A stretch of 64,000 bases of DNA from Plenodomus lindquistii (lineage: Eukaryota; Ascomycota; Dothideomycetes; Pleosporales; Leptosphaeriaceae). The DNA lies in contig JANUWI010000001.1 in assembly GCA_025504975.1 (NCBI GenBank), forward strand, positions 930,001 through 994,000, written 5' to 3'. Below are positions 43,798 to 55,686 of this stretch, piece after piece. The translations under genes were made by a program, and so were the position numbers. Position 1 is the stretch's first letter; every line of letters begins with the position of its first letter. The notes under the pieces were generated by a model that did no database searches, had not been told where the DNA came from, and saw only the letters and a program-made list of their open reading frames with translations.

Positions 43798-44387
43798 CTG
43801 TACTCTACTCCATGCATATGACTATGACTGTGACTAGTGACAAATGGAGATAGGTTCTTAAGCTCTGAGAAGAGGGTTATTGCCTCAAGTCGCTTAGTTG
43901 TCCGAAGTCTACGTGGGTGATCAGGCATCCTCTTTCATCAAGAGCACATCATCCACTCATGCTCACAAACACCGTTAATCCTCACATCATACATAGCACC
44001 GCTCACCATCCAGATCTGGCATGTGTATTCCTGGTCTCACATACATAATCCAACTAATTTCTCTCCCCTTCACACACCTTTCGATTCGAACAGTGCCATA
44101 CGCCTGGCTGCACAGCTATCGTAGTACCTTCATCAGGCAATGAAAGGACCCAAAAACGCCTTGTAATGCACCATGACACAAGCAACGCCTGTATATGAGC
44201 CCGTCTTCAAACGGACAATGCATCAAAACGCCATCGCCTGGTTTGTTGTGGCCAGGAGGAATACAAACACATATTTTGTCATTAAATGCAGAACTCGGCG
44301 ACAGCCACCTTCTGCCGCCAGAAGCGGGGTTGCGGTTGAGCTCCACGTGAGCAAGGCAGATTGTGATCGAGTGGAGCTGGCCCTGCA
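43798..44387. other. Intergenic; probably contains the SGF73 5' exon and promoter
   Basis: A minus-strand ATG at 43928 opens a frame that could supply an initial exon, but no donor there leaves the phase 0 that is needed. Nothing else is supported up to the ITC1 stop at 44388. Confidence 0.3.
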
Positions 44388-47300
44388 TCATCGACGACCC
44401 TTGCCCTTGCTTTTCGCAGTCGCCTTTGCCTTTGCCTTTCTCGGCGGTTCGTACTCGTCGTGATGTACATGTCCGTACTCCTCGCGCATGATACTGTTTG
44501 TCCAGCGCAAGCAGCGTGGTGTGTCATCCTCCTCCTCCTTGGCCCTTTCCTTCTCTGCCTTTCTTCGTGTCGAAACCCTGGGCTTCTCATCCGCATCCTC
44601 CATTTCTTCATCCTCGTTTGGTTTTTCCTCTTCTTTCTCATTGGCGGGTGCCAAGTGCTCCCTCATTTTGTCCATGAACTTGTAGATATGCTCTTTGAAG
44701 AGATTGATCTCCTTTTTCAGTGAGCGCTCGCGGTTGCCGCGGTCGTCGAGCCAGGACAAGAGTGCTTCGATATCCTTGGGATCGTCGTAGTATGCCCATT
44801 CGGTCGAACTCGACAGACGCGTCTCGCCTTCTTCCTTCTCTTTGCGCTCCGGCACGGTAAAGCCCAGCCGCTCTTTGTCCTGCGATATTCCCGGCTCCTC
44901 GAGGTTAGGTTGGAACTCGTATTTATCAGGTCCCTGGACCCAGATCCTTCCATTCGCATATCCGTATTCCGCCGTCGAGCTGTTGGGTACGCCGCCAAAT
45001 GGCATGCCATTGTGCTCGAACCAGTAGTACTTGTTGAGGAAGCGATCTTTGCCGAGAACTTTGCTACGGTGAACCAGCGTCTCACGCAGATCGTCGTCGA
45101 GCTCATAAATATTGGCCTCGCATTCGGCGAGTTCGGCGCGCTTCTTTTGAATGTCAGCCAGGAGTTTCTCCCACTCTTTTTGCTTCTTGGAGAGCTCAGC
45201 AGCAATCTTTGCCTTTTTGGCCTTTTCCTTGCGAGCCTCTTCTGCCGCGGCTTTGCGCTTGTTCTTGTTGGGTGCGCGGCCTTTGCTTTTGGTTGGTTGG
45301 GAGTCGTCTTCGTTGTCAGGGTCATCCTTCTTTTCGAGAATGCTGTCGGCTGCGCTCGTCATCGACACGTCCATTGTGTCATTGTCTTTGGTCTCGGTTG
45401 GTGATGCAGGTGTGTTTTCTGGGAGGAGGATCTTGCGGTCGAGTTCCATTCGAGCAATGTCGGCCTCGCTGTAGCAGAGATTAGTCATGATCGTAAGATA
45501 TCAATATGAAGGCTTACATTTCCTTTCGCTTGCGCTGATAGTCGATCTTTTCCTTGCGCAGGCGGGTCATCTCTTGAGCAGCGGCAACAAGTTGATCACG
45601 GAATGCCTCGGTAGTGACAGTCATCCGCAGCAAAATGTCGAGTGCAGAGATGCGGAGGTTAACGTCGAGATTGCTGTAGTTGACCACAATAGTCTCCACA
45701 GTATTCTCTTCGTCTGCAGGTACGAGGTGAGTAAGAATCTCATCGCAAGCTTCTTTCAGGACGGGGTCGAATGAGAGACGGTAAAGCAGTGCAACAACGA
45801 TTGCCTGCCAGTTGCCATCACGAAAATTTCTGACTTTGCACAGCTCAATCCAGTCAAAGTCGGCAACGAACTCTGCAGCCTTGTGTAGGTCTTTGGGTGG
45901 CTCAGGTGTGGGAGTTCGCGCCTTGGCGACAATCTGCTGGGCTTCGGACTTGCGCAAACTACTACGAGTAGTCCGGGCAGGTGGTTCCGGCTCGGGTTCC
46001 GGACTCGACTCTTGTTCAGAATCGTCATCCTCGGACTCTTCAGCCTCTGCCATTTTCGGTAGAGCTGCTTGAATTTTGCCAGATTCGTTGACGATTTGCT
46101 TGAGTATCGAGCAGTGAACTTCGACAAAAAGTTCACACTCTGTCTCGTCTGATGAAAAGGCCATGGCGTCGACAAAGTCGTCGTACGTAAACGAATCGAG
46201 CATGTAGATGGTGTCGTGAACATTCAAGGTCTCCCATGCTCCCAGTAACGGGCCGACACTTTTCATTAATATGCCAGTTTTCTTATCGTCCGCACGTTGG
46301 TAGTTGCCAGGCCCATCATCAGAAAAGAACTTTAGAGTTGGTCGAACCCCTGTCCTGCCCACGTCTTTGATGTCCAAGTCTTCGCATGGGTACTTGATGG
46401 CTGGAACGAACGGTCGAGGTGGTTGAGGTGGTTGCTGTATGTGCTGTGGACCAGGGGTTTGCTGTTGATGTTGTGGAGGGTGATGTGGAAAACTTGTTTG
46501 GAATCCAACATTCATAGGTAGCGGAGGACCGCCTTGCTGCATGCCAAGGGCTTGTACAAGGTGAGGAGGCAGAGGACCAGCGATTTGTGGTGGAGGGTGA
46601 TTGTAAGGGTATGGCGGCGGGTGACCTTGCAGTTGCATCTGATAGGGCATGGGTCCACTGTTCCACACGGGATGAACAGGGACACGATGTTGCAGATAAG
46701 GAGGAGGTCCCGAGTACTGAATGTGCGGTTGACCGTGGCCTTGCTGTGAGTGATACGCGTGCTGGCCATTGGCAACAAAGTTGTGGAAGCCAGGCTGGAT
46801 CTGACTCGGTGATGGCAAGGGACCGTGGTGGCCATTTTGGTACGGTTGGTGGCCATTCGGTATGTGCTGTTGATTCGGAGGATGGGGAGGAGGGGGAGGA
46901 GGTCCATGTCCATTCGCTTGGTTGATCATGGCCTGACGCTGTGCCGCAATGGCGGCCTGGGTCTTGTGATCGGGGACTTTGGTCGAGATTTCGTACCTTT
47001 TGGCAAGCGAGGATTTGACCATCCAAGGCGCTCCAATCCAGGACTCGCGCTTAACGGTGGCCCGGAGATATTGTTTGAGAATGAGCTTCGAGTAGGTTTT
47101 CCTCTCACGTTGAAGTTCTGAACCCTTATGCTTGATGACATTTTCCTTGGTATCGTCCAATGTGATAATGAAGCCAGTGTACCCAGTGCTGGTCAACATC
47201 TGGCCGTGGTACATGGGATGCATTTGTGGGTTGTCAGTGAAGCCAGTGACGACGCCCCGCCGACGGACACTATTGTTGTCTTCGACCGTGACAACTTCGT

Positions 47301-48044
47301 CTTTAAAGAACTCTTCCTTGAAGTGCTACAAGAAGGTCAGTACAGGACCAAGTTGGCGATGAGACGAACAAGTCTTACGTCATGAACAGCATTCACTGCG
47401 CCAAATTAGCGATATTCCAACGTAGGGTAGAACTGTGTACTCACCAAGGTCATCCATGCGCGTCTCTGTGCGGAACTGGACAAACTGGAGAACTGGCTTC
47501 CTCAGCGGCTTGGGGAAGATCTCGTTGATCTCCTTGACAGCTTCCGTCTGCTCCTCTGTTACCTCCCGGTCCAGACTGTGTGGAAGAGGCGTGCGGCCTA
47601 CCTCGCTCTCCTTGGCCTCGAAGTAGGTCATGCCCGACTGGCCAGTGGCGTCGCAAGTGAAGAGGCGCTATAGTATTGTCAGCAACTTTGTATATTGTTG
47701 TAGGGCTAATGACGAGGGGCACTTGCCTGGTGGTAGAAGTCGCGACTATGTTCGTGTTAGCACAGTATAGACTTGAAGTGATGTGACGTCACTTGTGGAA
47801 AAGCATACCGGAACAGAAAATCTTCATAGTCGTCAAAGACCTCTCCCGTCTCCTCCAGTACCCAGACCTATTCACCAGGTTCAGCATGTGGATATAGAAA
47901 CTTGATCATAAATAGCCACGCACCTCTGTATTGTCATCGAGACCTTGGGGCTCCGCTACAAGCTTCACCGGCTTGCGCTTGAAGGAAACCTTATGGCCAG
48001 GTCAGTGTATATTCTTGCTTGTGGATACAGACATGCCATACCAT
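44388..48044 (-). CDS. ITC1: ISWI chromatin-remodelling complex subunit, ITC1-like (WAC-DDT-WHIM)
   Basis: Eight coding exons: 48044-48042, 47989-47924, 47867-47809, 47745-47727, 47667-47445, 47395-47379, 47325-45518 and 45468-44388. The product is 1091 aa. The first coding exon is just the ATG. The WAC domain follows (VSFKRKPVKLV, VWVLEETGEVFDDYEDFLFR, RLFTCDATGQSGMTYFEA). After it come a basic/aromatic region, a long Pro/Gln/His/Gly-rich linker, and a DDT domain (PLLGAWETLNVHDTIYMLDSFTYDDFVDAM). The WHIM segments are LDILLRMT...FRDQLVAAAQEM and LVHRSKVLGKDRFLNKYYWFEHNG; a Lys/Arg-rich tail ends the protein. ITC1 pairs with the Isw2 ATPase to space nucleosomes and repress genes. The intron after 47727 starts GCAAGT, a GC-AG intron. 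Confidence 0.88.
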
Positions 48045-49147
48045 GTTGTATCTGGCGCCCTAGCACATGTAATGACCTTTGAAGTCTGAGCGACCGCGTC
48101 GCAAACTCTCGGGAGTGTCGCGTTACAGCAAGCGCGTCTAATATTACTATCACAAACGCCTGAAGGTGGTGTGCCAGGGCAATGGCCCCTCGGTGGGGTG
48201 CTAGAGGCAAACAAGAGCTCTCCCACGCGCCCCGTCCACTTCTATCGAAAAGTTGTCGCACTCTTCGGGAGTCCGAATCTCGTTCCGAGACGCGTCGCCT
48301 AGTTCCGAAAGCGCGTCTAATATAGCCGTGGTGGGTTTCGAGCGTATGGGATCGCGATGGTGGACGAGGTGGGTAGCGGGAGGGAGAGTAAGAGTAAGAG
48401 AGGGCTCAATCGAGGGAAAAGCGAGCGGGAAGGGTAGTCTCGCTGCGTGGTTGGCCCTTGGCGTGCTAGCACTACCCTATTAGGCTTGGACTCTACGACG
48501 ACCCATCCTCACACTTGAACACTATGCACGCCTCTACCATCGCCATATCAGCGTGTTTGGACTCTATTTGATCGTCAGGCCGAGCCTGATCAAGTTGCGC
48601 TACTGTTGCATCGTTGGAAAAAAGGACCACGGAGGTTATCGCAATATAAGAAGGGGTGATGGTTGTTTGGGAGTATGCTTTGCTGGAGCCACCCCGAGCA
48701 AACCCTTGGACTGCCTGACCCACTTGCCTGGTCACAACGCCTATCACGCCGTATTGAGCCGCAATCCCATGAACAATTCGTGCCATCAACGACCTGCATT
48801 CTAGTGGGTCAGTAACGATGTGCCAGTGACAAAACGGCCTTTTGCATCTACTTCACTCTCCTTGATATAGCAACTTGATCGTGGATCCCACTGTTAACCA
48901 TTTTTCATGTGACTAGAATGGACTCGGAGTCATGGGACTCTGAAGTACAGAGCCATTGAAGTTACAGGTATTAAGTCCAGACTATATAAATTACTGAATC
49001 CGTGCCTTTCACGGGAGCATCGCTGGGCCGGGGGTTTTGTTTGCACCATGCCGCCAGAGGGCTACACTGCGGCAAACTATTGAATGAACACGATTCATGT
49101 GTGGAATTAGAATCGATAGTATTGTAATCTCACTGGATCGATGGACT
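48045..49147. other. Intergenic, about 1.1 kb
   Basis: The region is the 5' flank of ITC1 and the 3' flank of ALG8, both on the minus strand. No gene, tRNA or repeat is supported. Confidence 0.4.
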
Positions 49148-50963
49148 TTACAGTTCAAAGTACACGACCAAGAATCCAACCCAACTGCCCACCACGCCAA
49201 TGGCAGAATATGAGCTTGTGAACATGAGTGGAATGAATTCATATCGAGATCCAAATACAACCGCATGTATCAAAGAGCAGTACGCGATGAGGGGTATCGA
49301 TAGCGCAATGTAGAGCAATGAAAACCGATCGAGGAGGAAGATGCGTGGTTTCGGTGATCTAAGGGGCATTAGCGAAGTTTACCAGCATATCATCAGCGGA
49401 CTTACGCTGGGACCAATCTGTCGAACACGATGAGAAACAGCACGAGCCAGAAGATTGTGTACACCGTCTTAACCGGAAACTCGGCTGCAGTGAAGAGCAA
49501 TGGAAATAATGATACATGACCTGCGACTGCCAATGGTCGAAATGCACTCAAATATCGACGGTCATGAAGTGCGATAAGACTGAATGGAATAATGACGAGC
49601 AGAATTGCTTTTTCATGGACATGCCAGCCGAAGAGGAAAGATGCGTAGCCGCAAAGGGTGATTGCGCCCACAAAGGTCTCCCAGGTGGGCTTGTAAAGGA
49701 GGCGCAGAAGCACAGGCTGACAGTCTTTAGTAAAAGGAAGTTCAAATATGAGGAGCACTTACAATTTGAGCTCCAAGGGTGAGGAGGAAGCAGGTCAATG
49801 GAACGATTTCGGGAAGCACAGCAAAGGATGTGTCGCCTACAAGACCACGAGTGACGCTATTGACTGCTTCTTGATCAACGCGAAGCCCTAGACGCGGTGC
49901 CACTTGAATTGTTAGCGTAAATTAGGAGAGAGATATTGAAACATACAATGAATTAGTACTCGGTCAGAGAATGAGTACATGGCCCAAACATTTGGTGCCC
50001 AGTACGCATGACAGAGCCCACGCGAAAACGGGAAAAGACGACGAAACACCTGGTCGAGTTGACCCCACAGTGCGAACGGTCCAAAGGCAGCAGCGAAGAC
50101 CGAAATGATTCCTGCTCCCAATTTGACGCAATTGGAAAATTGTACACTAAAGTACGGAAAAGCGGATCGCTTGCCGAGGCAGTACGCACGGAGGAGGTAT
50201 ACAAAGTATGCGGGCGCAATGTACATGTAAATGTGTTTGAAGCACAGCAACGTTGCGAAGAGAATGCCGGATAGGAGCAGGGTGGAGTTTTTACGTGCCA
50301 GAACCATGGAGAGTACGAGCAAGCCGTACATGAAGCCATTGTACTGGAAGTGGATGTGATCGATGATGAGGAGTCCCGGAGAAAGAAGTATGGACAATGC
50401 TGCGGCATGTGAGGTGGTTTTTGATTTGGACGTCTTCACGTAGCTAGATATACAAGGTCAGCACAGTCTATGGAAGAGAAGCAGGCGTCAATACAGATGG
50501 AGTGCATAGACCAGAACCAGCTCAGTCAAGATAACAGTGGCACGTTGAAAGTAGACTGTCTGCCAGCTGTCGTAATCCAAAGCCTTTACATGAAGCATTC
50601 GTGGGTCGACGTAGGCAGCCGCTTGAGAGAGAAGCCACTCAAAGTACGCAAAGAATGGCGGATAGTCCAGGGTCCATTCTGACGTTTTCTACCAGGCGTG
50701 TGAGTAAAACAGAGTACATTGTCACAGGTGAATGAGAACCCCTCACTTCATAGTACCATTCCTTGACAGGTAGAGAGTGGGTTAGAGCAAGCCAGTTGCG
50801 GTGAACCTCAAAGTCGGTCGACTTGCTGTCCGTAGAGGTCAGCTTGCAGCACGATGCATGATGCAACAAGGCGCAATTAGACATACTATGCAGGCAGAAG
50901 AAGCACCTTGAGCGCCGTGGCCACAATGGCGCACTGGGCGATTGACGGAAACAACTCTGACAT
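49148..50963 (-). CDS. ALG8: Dolichyl-P-Glc:Glc1Man9GlcNAc2-PP-dolichol alpha-1,3-glucosyltransferase
   Basis: Seven exons: 50963-50887, 50825-50747, 50688-50495, 50443-49947, 49902-49763, 49716-49406 and 49358-49148. The product is 502 aa, the normal ALG8 length; every junction is GT/AG and frame-preserving. This is a polytopic ER membrane protein of family GT57. The first lumenal loop holds the catalytic-type Asp in STDFEVHRNWLALTHSLP, followed by WTLDYPPFFAYFEWLLSQ, a GT57 hallmark. Further blocks are LLIDHIHFQYNGFMYG, LCHAYWAPNVWAMYSF and CGYASFLFGWHVHEKAILL. ALG8 adds the second glucose to the lipid-linked oligosaccharide. HFQYNGF and GWHVHEKA are shared with ALG6; HVKALDYDSW and length favour ALG8. 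Confidence 0.9.
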
Positions 50964-52479
50964 TGAGACACTGATGGCGGGTGGATGCACAATGATGCCA
51001 ACCGCTCCGATGGATTTGTCCATCGGTCGTCGGCATCACGTGTGTAGATTACTTAAGCGAGCGCTATGGCCACCAGCTCTGACAAGCGGTCTTACTCTGG
51101 AGGCTGTGGTCGGGACACATTTCATTGACCGAATCTTGGGCGCTATGATGTGTAATCATGTTAGTTGATTTTCTGTCAGGTACAGAATCTATACTGCGTG
51201 GACAGAACACGTACATGGTCGTGCTTGCCGTCAGATCAACGTAGACTACTGTTTCAAGCTGGAAGAGTAGTGCAGACAGCCAGCCAATCAGTGCAGACTT
51301 GCGCAGAGACGCCCACGTGACATACCATCGCGACCAAACAACGCGTCGAAAGGCAAGCTCCGTCCGCTAGGGCAGTCCCTCTTCCTGGGACGCCGCAAGC
51401 TGCTCTGGAGCCCGTCGGGTTCGTGTCGAGGAGAACGGCGGCGGCATTGCCAGTGAAGTCAGGCCCCTCTCAGCATGGCGACGAGGCGGCTGGTCTAGTC
51501 AGCGCTGCTGCAATTACCCGCATTGTGCAGCCGCCGATGGTCGACGAGACGGAAGAACCACGAGCATCCGGGCAGCCTCACCATCATGCATGCCCCAGCG
51601 CAGGACCACATGGCAGCGCTCCCTGCCCGGCGACGCCACCTTGCACAAGCGGGTGTTGTTCCAGAAGACTGCAGCGCGGCAACGGCAGTGCAGAATGGTT
51701 TGCGCGACTCAGCGACCAGAGGGCCTGCGCGTTTAAAATACGCAGGCGCCCCCCCGTCACGCTTTCCGCTTTCGGTTGCCTCATTTGCGCCTGCCTCCTG
51801 TCTGGCACATTTCTCACCGACCCTTCCCTTTGGGCTTTTACCTCTCCCCGTCCTCGATCCCAGGTCGCCTCCTCTTCTTCGATCCGCTCGCTCGTTGTCT
51901 ATCCTTCTACCTGCATTGGGGCATCTGTAAAGGGCACCGCTTTGGCCGTCTTCATTACTATTGTTCACTCTTTCAGTGTTCGCATTCCCAAGCAAGCCAG
52001 CGCCGTTCGCCTGCACCGTTTGTTCGCCCAGTGCACGTAATCGAGGCCAAACCAACACCACAGTCACCTGAGCCTCTACAGCCCAAGGGAGATTGTTTGC
52101 CGCATTCTGTGTTGTGAGCGTCCGAGTCTGCATACCCACAAGCGACCCAGCAACCAGGCTTCTTTGACCTCTGATTGGCGCAGTCTCTGTATTCAGTGCC
52201 ATTGTGCTCTTGCATGTCAGTCTCCCTCTCCTCACCGTCGTCGCTTTTCATCTCCAATGGCGCGTGCTAACTTATTCTCCTAGATTCACTACACACTTTA
52301 ATACAGCAACATAACTTTGGCCCCGTAGCGACCTTTCTGCATCCCGTTCCACCTTGCCCTTCAAGATACATATTCGCCGTCCGGTCCTCGAGTCCAGGAC
52401 GCAGTAATACTCCGACACCACGGCCGTCCTTTCACAGAACGCGCGGGACAGCTTTGGTCTGCCTCCGCACCTCCTCGGC
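50964..52479. promoter_or_regulatory. Long upstream region and probable 5' leader of NRD1
   Basis: About 1.5 kb separate the divergent ALG8 and NRD1 starts. From about 51750 the plus strand is strongly pyrimidine-rich (runs of TTCCC, CTCTTC), typical of fungal 5' leaders. It contains several short upstream ATGs, including a 206-codon frame at 51423-52040 that has no recognisable domain. The segment may hold a long, possibly intron-containing leader. Confidence 0.4.
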
Positions 52480-54972
52480 ATGCAGCAGCACGACAGCACC
52501 CAGACTGCGCCCAACGGACCCCGTCTGCAGTCGAGCTTCCACAGGCAAATGAGCGGGCAGACGAACGGCGGCCACCACGGCTTCTCCCATGGTGCATTTG
52601 CTACCAACCAGCCGGGCTACGCGGACCGACACCCTGAGAGGTCGACCAACATGTCCATCAACACTGGTGGACGTCTGAACCCTGGCAATCAAAATGGCAA
52701 CGACCTGCAGACTCCTGGCACTGGCTACGACATGAACTTTACTCCACTCCTGCCCTCGCAGTTGTTGCTCGGAAGCCCCTTTCAGCCAGGCTCGCCCTCC
52801 GCGTTTGCTTCCCCGCAGTTCCAGCAATACGCCAACTTCGCTAGCCAGAACCAGACCCAGCAAAATCATCAGGGCAACCACATTGGCAGTCCTCTGCAGC
52901 AGCCATTGTCCCCACAATTGTACCAGAGTCTGGTCTCTCCTACGAGCATGAATGGCCAGGGCTTCTTCGCTGGGCCACAATCTCCGACGGGCGGTTTCTC
53001 TGGTTACGGCAGTCAAGGTCTCGGTGGTCTTGGATCATCCATGCCGATTGCACCCGGTCTAGTCTCTGGAACGAGCAGGACCGTATATTTGGGTAACATT
53101 CCCCCGGAGACATCGGCAGAGGAAATCCTTGGGCACGTTCGGAGCGGGCAAATCGAGAGCGTTCGTCTTCTGCCCGACAAGAACTGCGCGTTCATCTCCT
53201 TCTTGGACAGCAGCTCCGCTACCCATTTCCACTCTGATGCCATCTTGAAGAAGTTGTCGATCAGGGGTCAGGATATCAAGATCGGGTGGGGCAAGCCCTC
53301 GCAGGTGCCAACTTCTGTGGCTCTCGCAGTCCAGCAATCTGGTGCATCTCGCAACGTATACCTGGGCAACTTGTCCGAGGATGTCACCGAGGACGAGCTT
53401 CGCGAGGATCTCAGCAAGTTCGGTCCCATCGATACTGTCAAAATTGTTCGTGAAAAGGCCATTGGCTTCGTTCATTTCTTGTCCATTGGAAACGCCATCA
53501 AGGCTGTTGCTCAGCTTCCTCAAGAGCCCAAGTGGCAGGCTCCCAGGCGCGTCTACTACGGCAAGGACCGATGCGCTTACGTCTCCAAGACCCAACAGCA
53601 GAACGCTGCGCAGTACTTGGGTATCGCTCCAGGTTATGCACACGTCCTCAACGGTGCGGACCGCGACATGATCTCCAACGCTCTCGCGCAACAGTCTGTT
53701 GCTGCAGCAGCTGTTGCGACATCAGCTGGCGGTGTTAACAATCTAGGTAATCGCACCGTCTACCTTGGAAACATCCACCCCGAGACGACCATTGAGGAGA
53801 TTTGCAACGTGGTGCGCGGTGGCCTACTGCACCACATTAGGTACATTCCGGACAAGCACATTTGCTTCGTTACCTTCATCGACCCCACCTCCGCTGCCTC
53901 CTTTTATGCCCTGAGCAACCTCCAAGGCTTGATGATCCACAACCGCCGTTTGAAGATTGGCTGGGGCAAGCACTCTGGTGCTCTTCCTCCGGCGATTGCT
54001 CTGGCTGTCAGCGGTGGTGCTTCCCGAAACGTATACATTGGTAACCTGGACGAGTCGTGGACTGAGGACCGTCTGAGGCAGGACTTTTCCGAATATGGTG
54101 AAATTGAGTTGGTCAACACTCTTCGCGAAAAGAGCTGTGCCTTTGTCAACTTCACCAACATTGCCAATGCCATCAAGGCTATCGAGGCCATTCGTGGACG
54201 TGACGAGTACAAGCGTTTCAAGGTCAACTTTGGCAAGGATCGATGCGGCAACCCCCCACGCCAGATGAACAGCCAGCAAACCCAGGCTCAGCAGGCTGGC
54301 AGTGACGGTCTCCAATCCCCATCGCCCATCAATGGTCTGCACCCCAATCGCGGTGCAGGTGCCTCTGTATCACCCACTGGATCAGGTGCACCAGGCTCTG
54401 GTAACAGCAACAATGGACAGTTCCCTCCTGTTCAGGCTCCTGCCTCTAACAATATCCTCAACACGGGCAGCAACAACCCGTTGATGATGTACTTGCAGGC
54501 TCAGCAGCAACAGCAGCAACAACAACAAGTCGAGGTCAGCATGCAGCAACAAAGCCAGCAGCAGCAGCAGCAGCAATCGTTCCAGTCGCCGCAGGCTGCA
54601 TTTTATGGCGCAGACCTGAACCCCAGCCCACAGCCACACCACTCACACGCTTCGCATAACAGCACTTCGAGCTTCAGCCTCATCAACGGTAACTCGAGTG
54701 GTAGCATGTCGGGCGCCACAACGGTCGGCGGTCTCCTAGCACCATCAAATCTCAATGCACGTGCCCAGCATTCCCGCGCAGTCAGTCTGCCCGCCTTTAC
54801 ACAGGGGCCCTTTAGCTCCGTTCAGCAAACCCAAGCTCCACAGCAAAGTTCGTTCGGCAGCCTGAGCTCCGGCATTGGCGGCTTTGGCTCTGGCAACAGT
54901 GGCTACGGCCTCGCCATCCAGGGCGATGGTGGTCTCCCAGGATGGGCCGAGGAAGAAGTCGGCGCCCAGTAG
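52480..54972 (+). CDS. NRD1: Four-RRM RNA-binding protein, negative regulator of differentiation 1 type
   Basis: 830 aa, single exon, ATG at 52480. A disordered Gln/Asn/Gly-rich N-terminus is followed by four RNA-recognition motifs starting near residues 201 (RTVYLGNIPPETSAEEIL), 289 (RNVYLGNLSEDVTEDEL), 424 (RTVYLGNIHPETTIEEI) and 517 (RNVYIGNLDESWTEDRL). Each has its RNP1 strand, for example CAFISFLD, IGFVHFLS, ICFVTFID and CAFVNFTN. RRMs 1 and 3 are each followed by the paired IKIGWGK/LKIGWGK strand. This alternating arrangement is characteristic of fission yeast Nrd1/Msa1. The C-terminus is Gln-rich with polyglutamine tracts. The family stabilises or represses mRNAs in stress and sexual differentiation. 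Confidence 0.9.
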   Translation: MQQHDSTQTAPNGPRLQSSFHRQMSGQTNGGHHGFSHGAFATNQPGYADRHPERSTNMSINTGGRLNPGNQNGNDLQTPGTGYDMNFTPLLPSQLLLGSPFQPGSPSAFASPQFQQYANFASQNQTQQNHQGNHIGSPLQQPLSPQLYQSLVSPTSMNGQGFFAGPQSPTGGFSGYGSQGLGGLGSSMPIAPGLVSGTSRTVYLGNIPPETSAEEILGHVRSGQIESVRLLPDKNCAFISFLDSSSATHFHSDAILKKLSIRGQDIKIGWGKPSQVPTSVALAVQQSGASRNVYLGNLSEDVTEDELREDLSKFGPIDTVKIVREKAIGFVHFLSIGNAIKAVAQLPQEPKWQAPRRVYYGKDRCAYVSKTQQQNAAQYLGIAPGYAHVLNGADRDMISNALAQQSVAAAAVATSAGGVNNLGNRTVYLGNIHPETTIEEICNVVRGGLLHHIRYIPDKHICFVTFIDPTSAASFYALSNLQGLMIHNRRLKIGWGKHSGALPPAIALAVSGGASRNVYIGNLDESWTEDRLRQDFSEYGEIELVNTLREKSCAFVNFTNIANAIKAIEAIRGRDEYKRFKVNFGKDRCGNPPRQMNSQQTQAQQAGSDGLQSPSPINGLHPNRGAGASVSPTGSGAPGSGNSNNGQFPPVQAPASNNILNTGSNNPLMMYLQAQQQQQQQQQVEVSMQQQSQQQQQQQSFQSPQAAFYGADLNPSPQPHHSHASHNSTSSFSLINGNSSGSMSGATTVGGLLAPSNLNARAQHSRAVSLPAFTQGPFSSVQQTQAPQQSSFGSLSSGIGGFGSGNSGYGLAIQGDGGLPGWAEEEVGAQ
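54503..54580. repeat. CAG/CAA polyglutamine tracts in NRD1
   Basis: Two runs of CAG/CAA codons, at about 54503-54527 and 54543-54576, encode polyglutamine separated by VEVSM. They are likely length-variable, and such prion-like tracts often drive condensate formation. Confidence 0.8.
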
Positions 54973-55686
54973 ACACCGATGATTCAACCTTATGCAAATC
55001 GCTTTATCCCCTCCCATTCAATGTGCGATATTTCCCTCTTACCACATTTATTTGTTGGTCGCTACTTTCGTTTTGCATTCCCACAATCTTCCCCTTTTCT
55101 TTTTTGTATCGGCGTCTTGACTCAACTGGGCTTGGCTTGGGTTGAGTGAGACCAGAGGGCAGAGAGAAAGACCTGGGTAAACGGGCGTTTCTTTTTTCTG
55201 AATGTTTAGGACAATGTGTTGTAATCTACTTTGTCTTGGACACACGTCGAACCCCAATCATGCCTTAATACTTGGACCCTTGTTCCGCACTTCGTTTCTT
55301 CTGTTCCGACCTTCTTTTTTTTATGCGCCACCGTTCGCTGTTTTATTAGATACCTGTAGGGATAGGGGGAGGATGTATGGATAGGACAGGATGAGATAGG
55401 ATGAGGAAGGAGACGGTCAGGGTCGTAGGGGCATGACGGCGTGGTGGGTGCTGAGGGTAGTTGAATCGAGATCATGTGTTGTAATTGTTAACTTTGCGGT
55501 TTGAGACCTGTGTGGTGATGGTTCGTTGTGATGTGTATACCACTTGTTGTGGGGGGGTGACTACGAAAGTATATTGACGTGGCCATTCTGCGTTCAATAT
55601 GTAGGGGTTTTTATGCATACGTAGTCTCGTCTCCCTTCTTAGCATCGACATGATCTTGTTTCGACACAACACGAGACTCGCATACC
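54973..55686. other. Intergenic between convergent NRD1 and IWR1
   Basis: The T-rich and G/A-rich sequence suits the two 3' UTRs. No gene is supported. Confidence 0.4.

Noticed and set aside
51423..52040. 205-codon plus-strand ORF upstream of NRD1
   Set aside because: It is Cys/Arg/Ser/Pro-rich translation of pyrimidine-rich leader sequence, with overlapping frames of similar length on both strands (for example 246 codons, minus, 51495-52235). No domain is recognisable.
52432..53016. 194-codon minus-strand ORF
   Set aside because: Antisense to the NRD1 N-terminus; GC-rich codon bias on the coding strand opens it.
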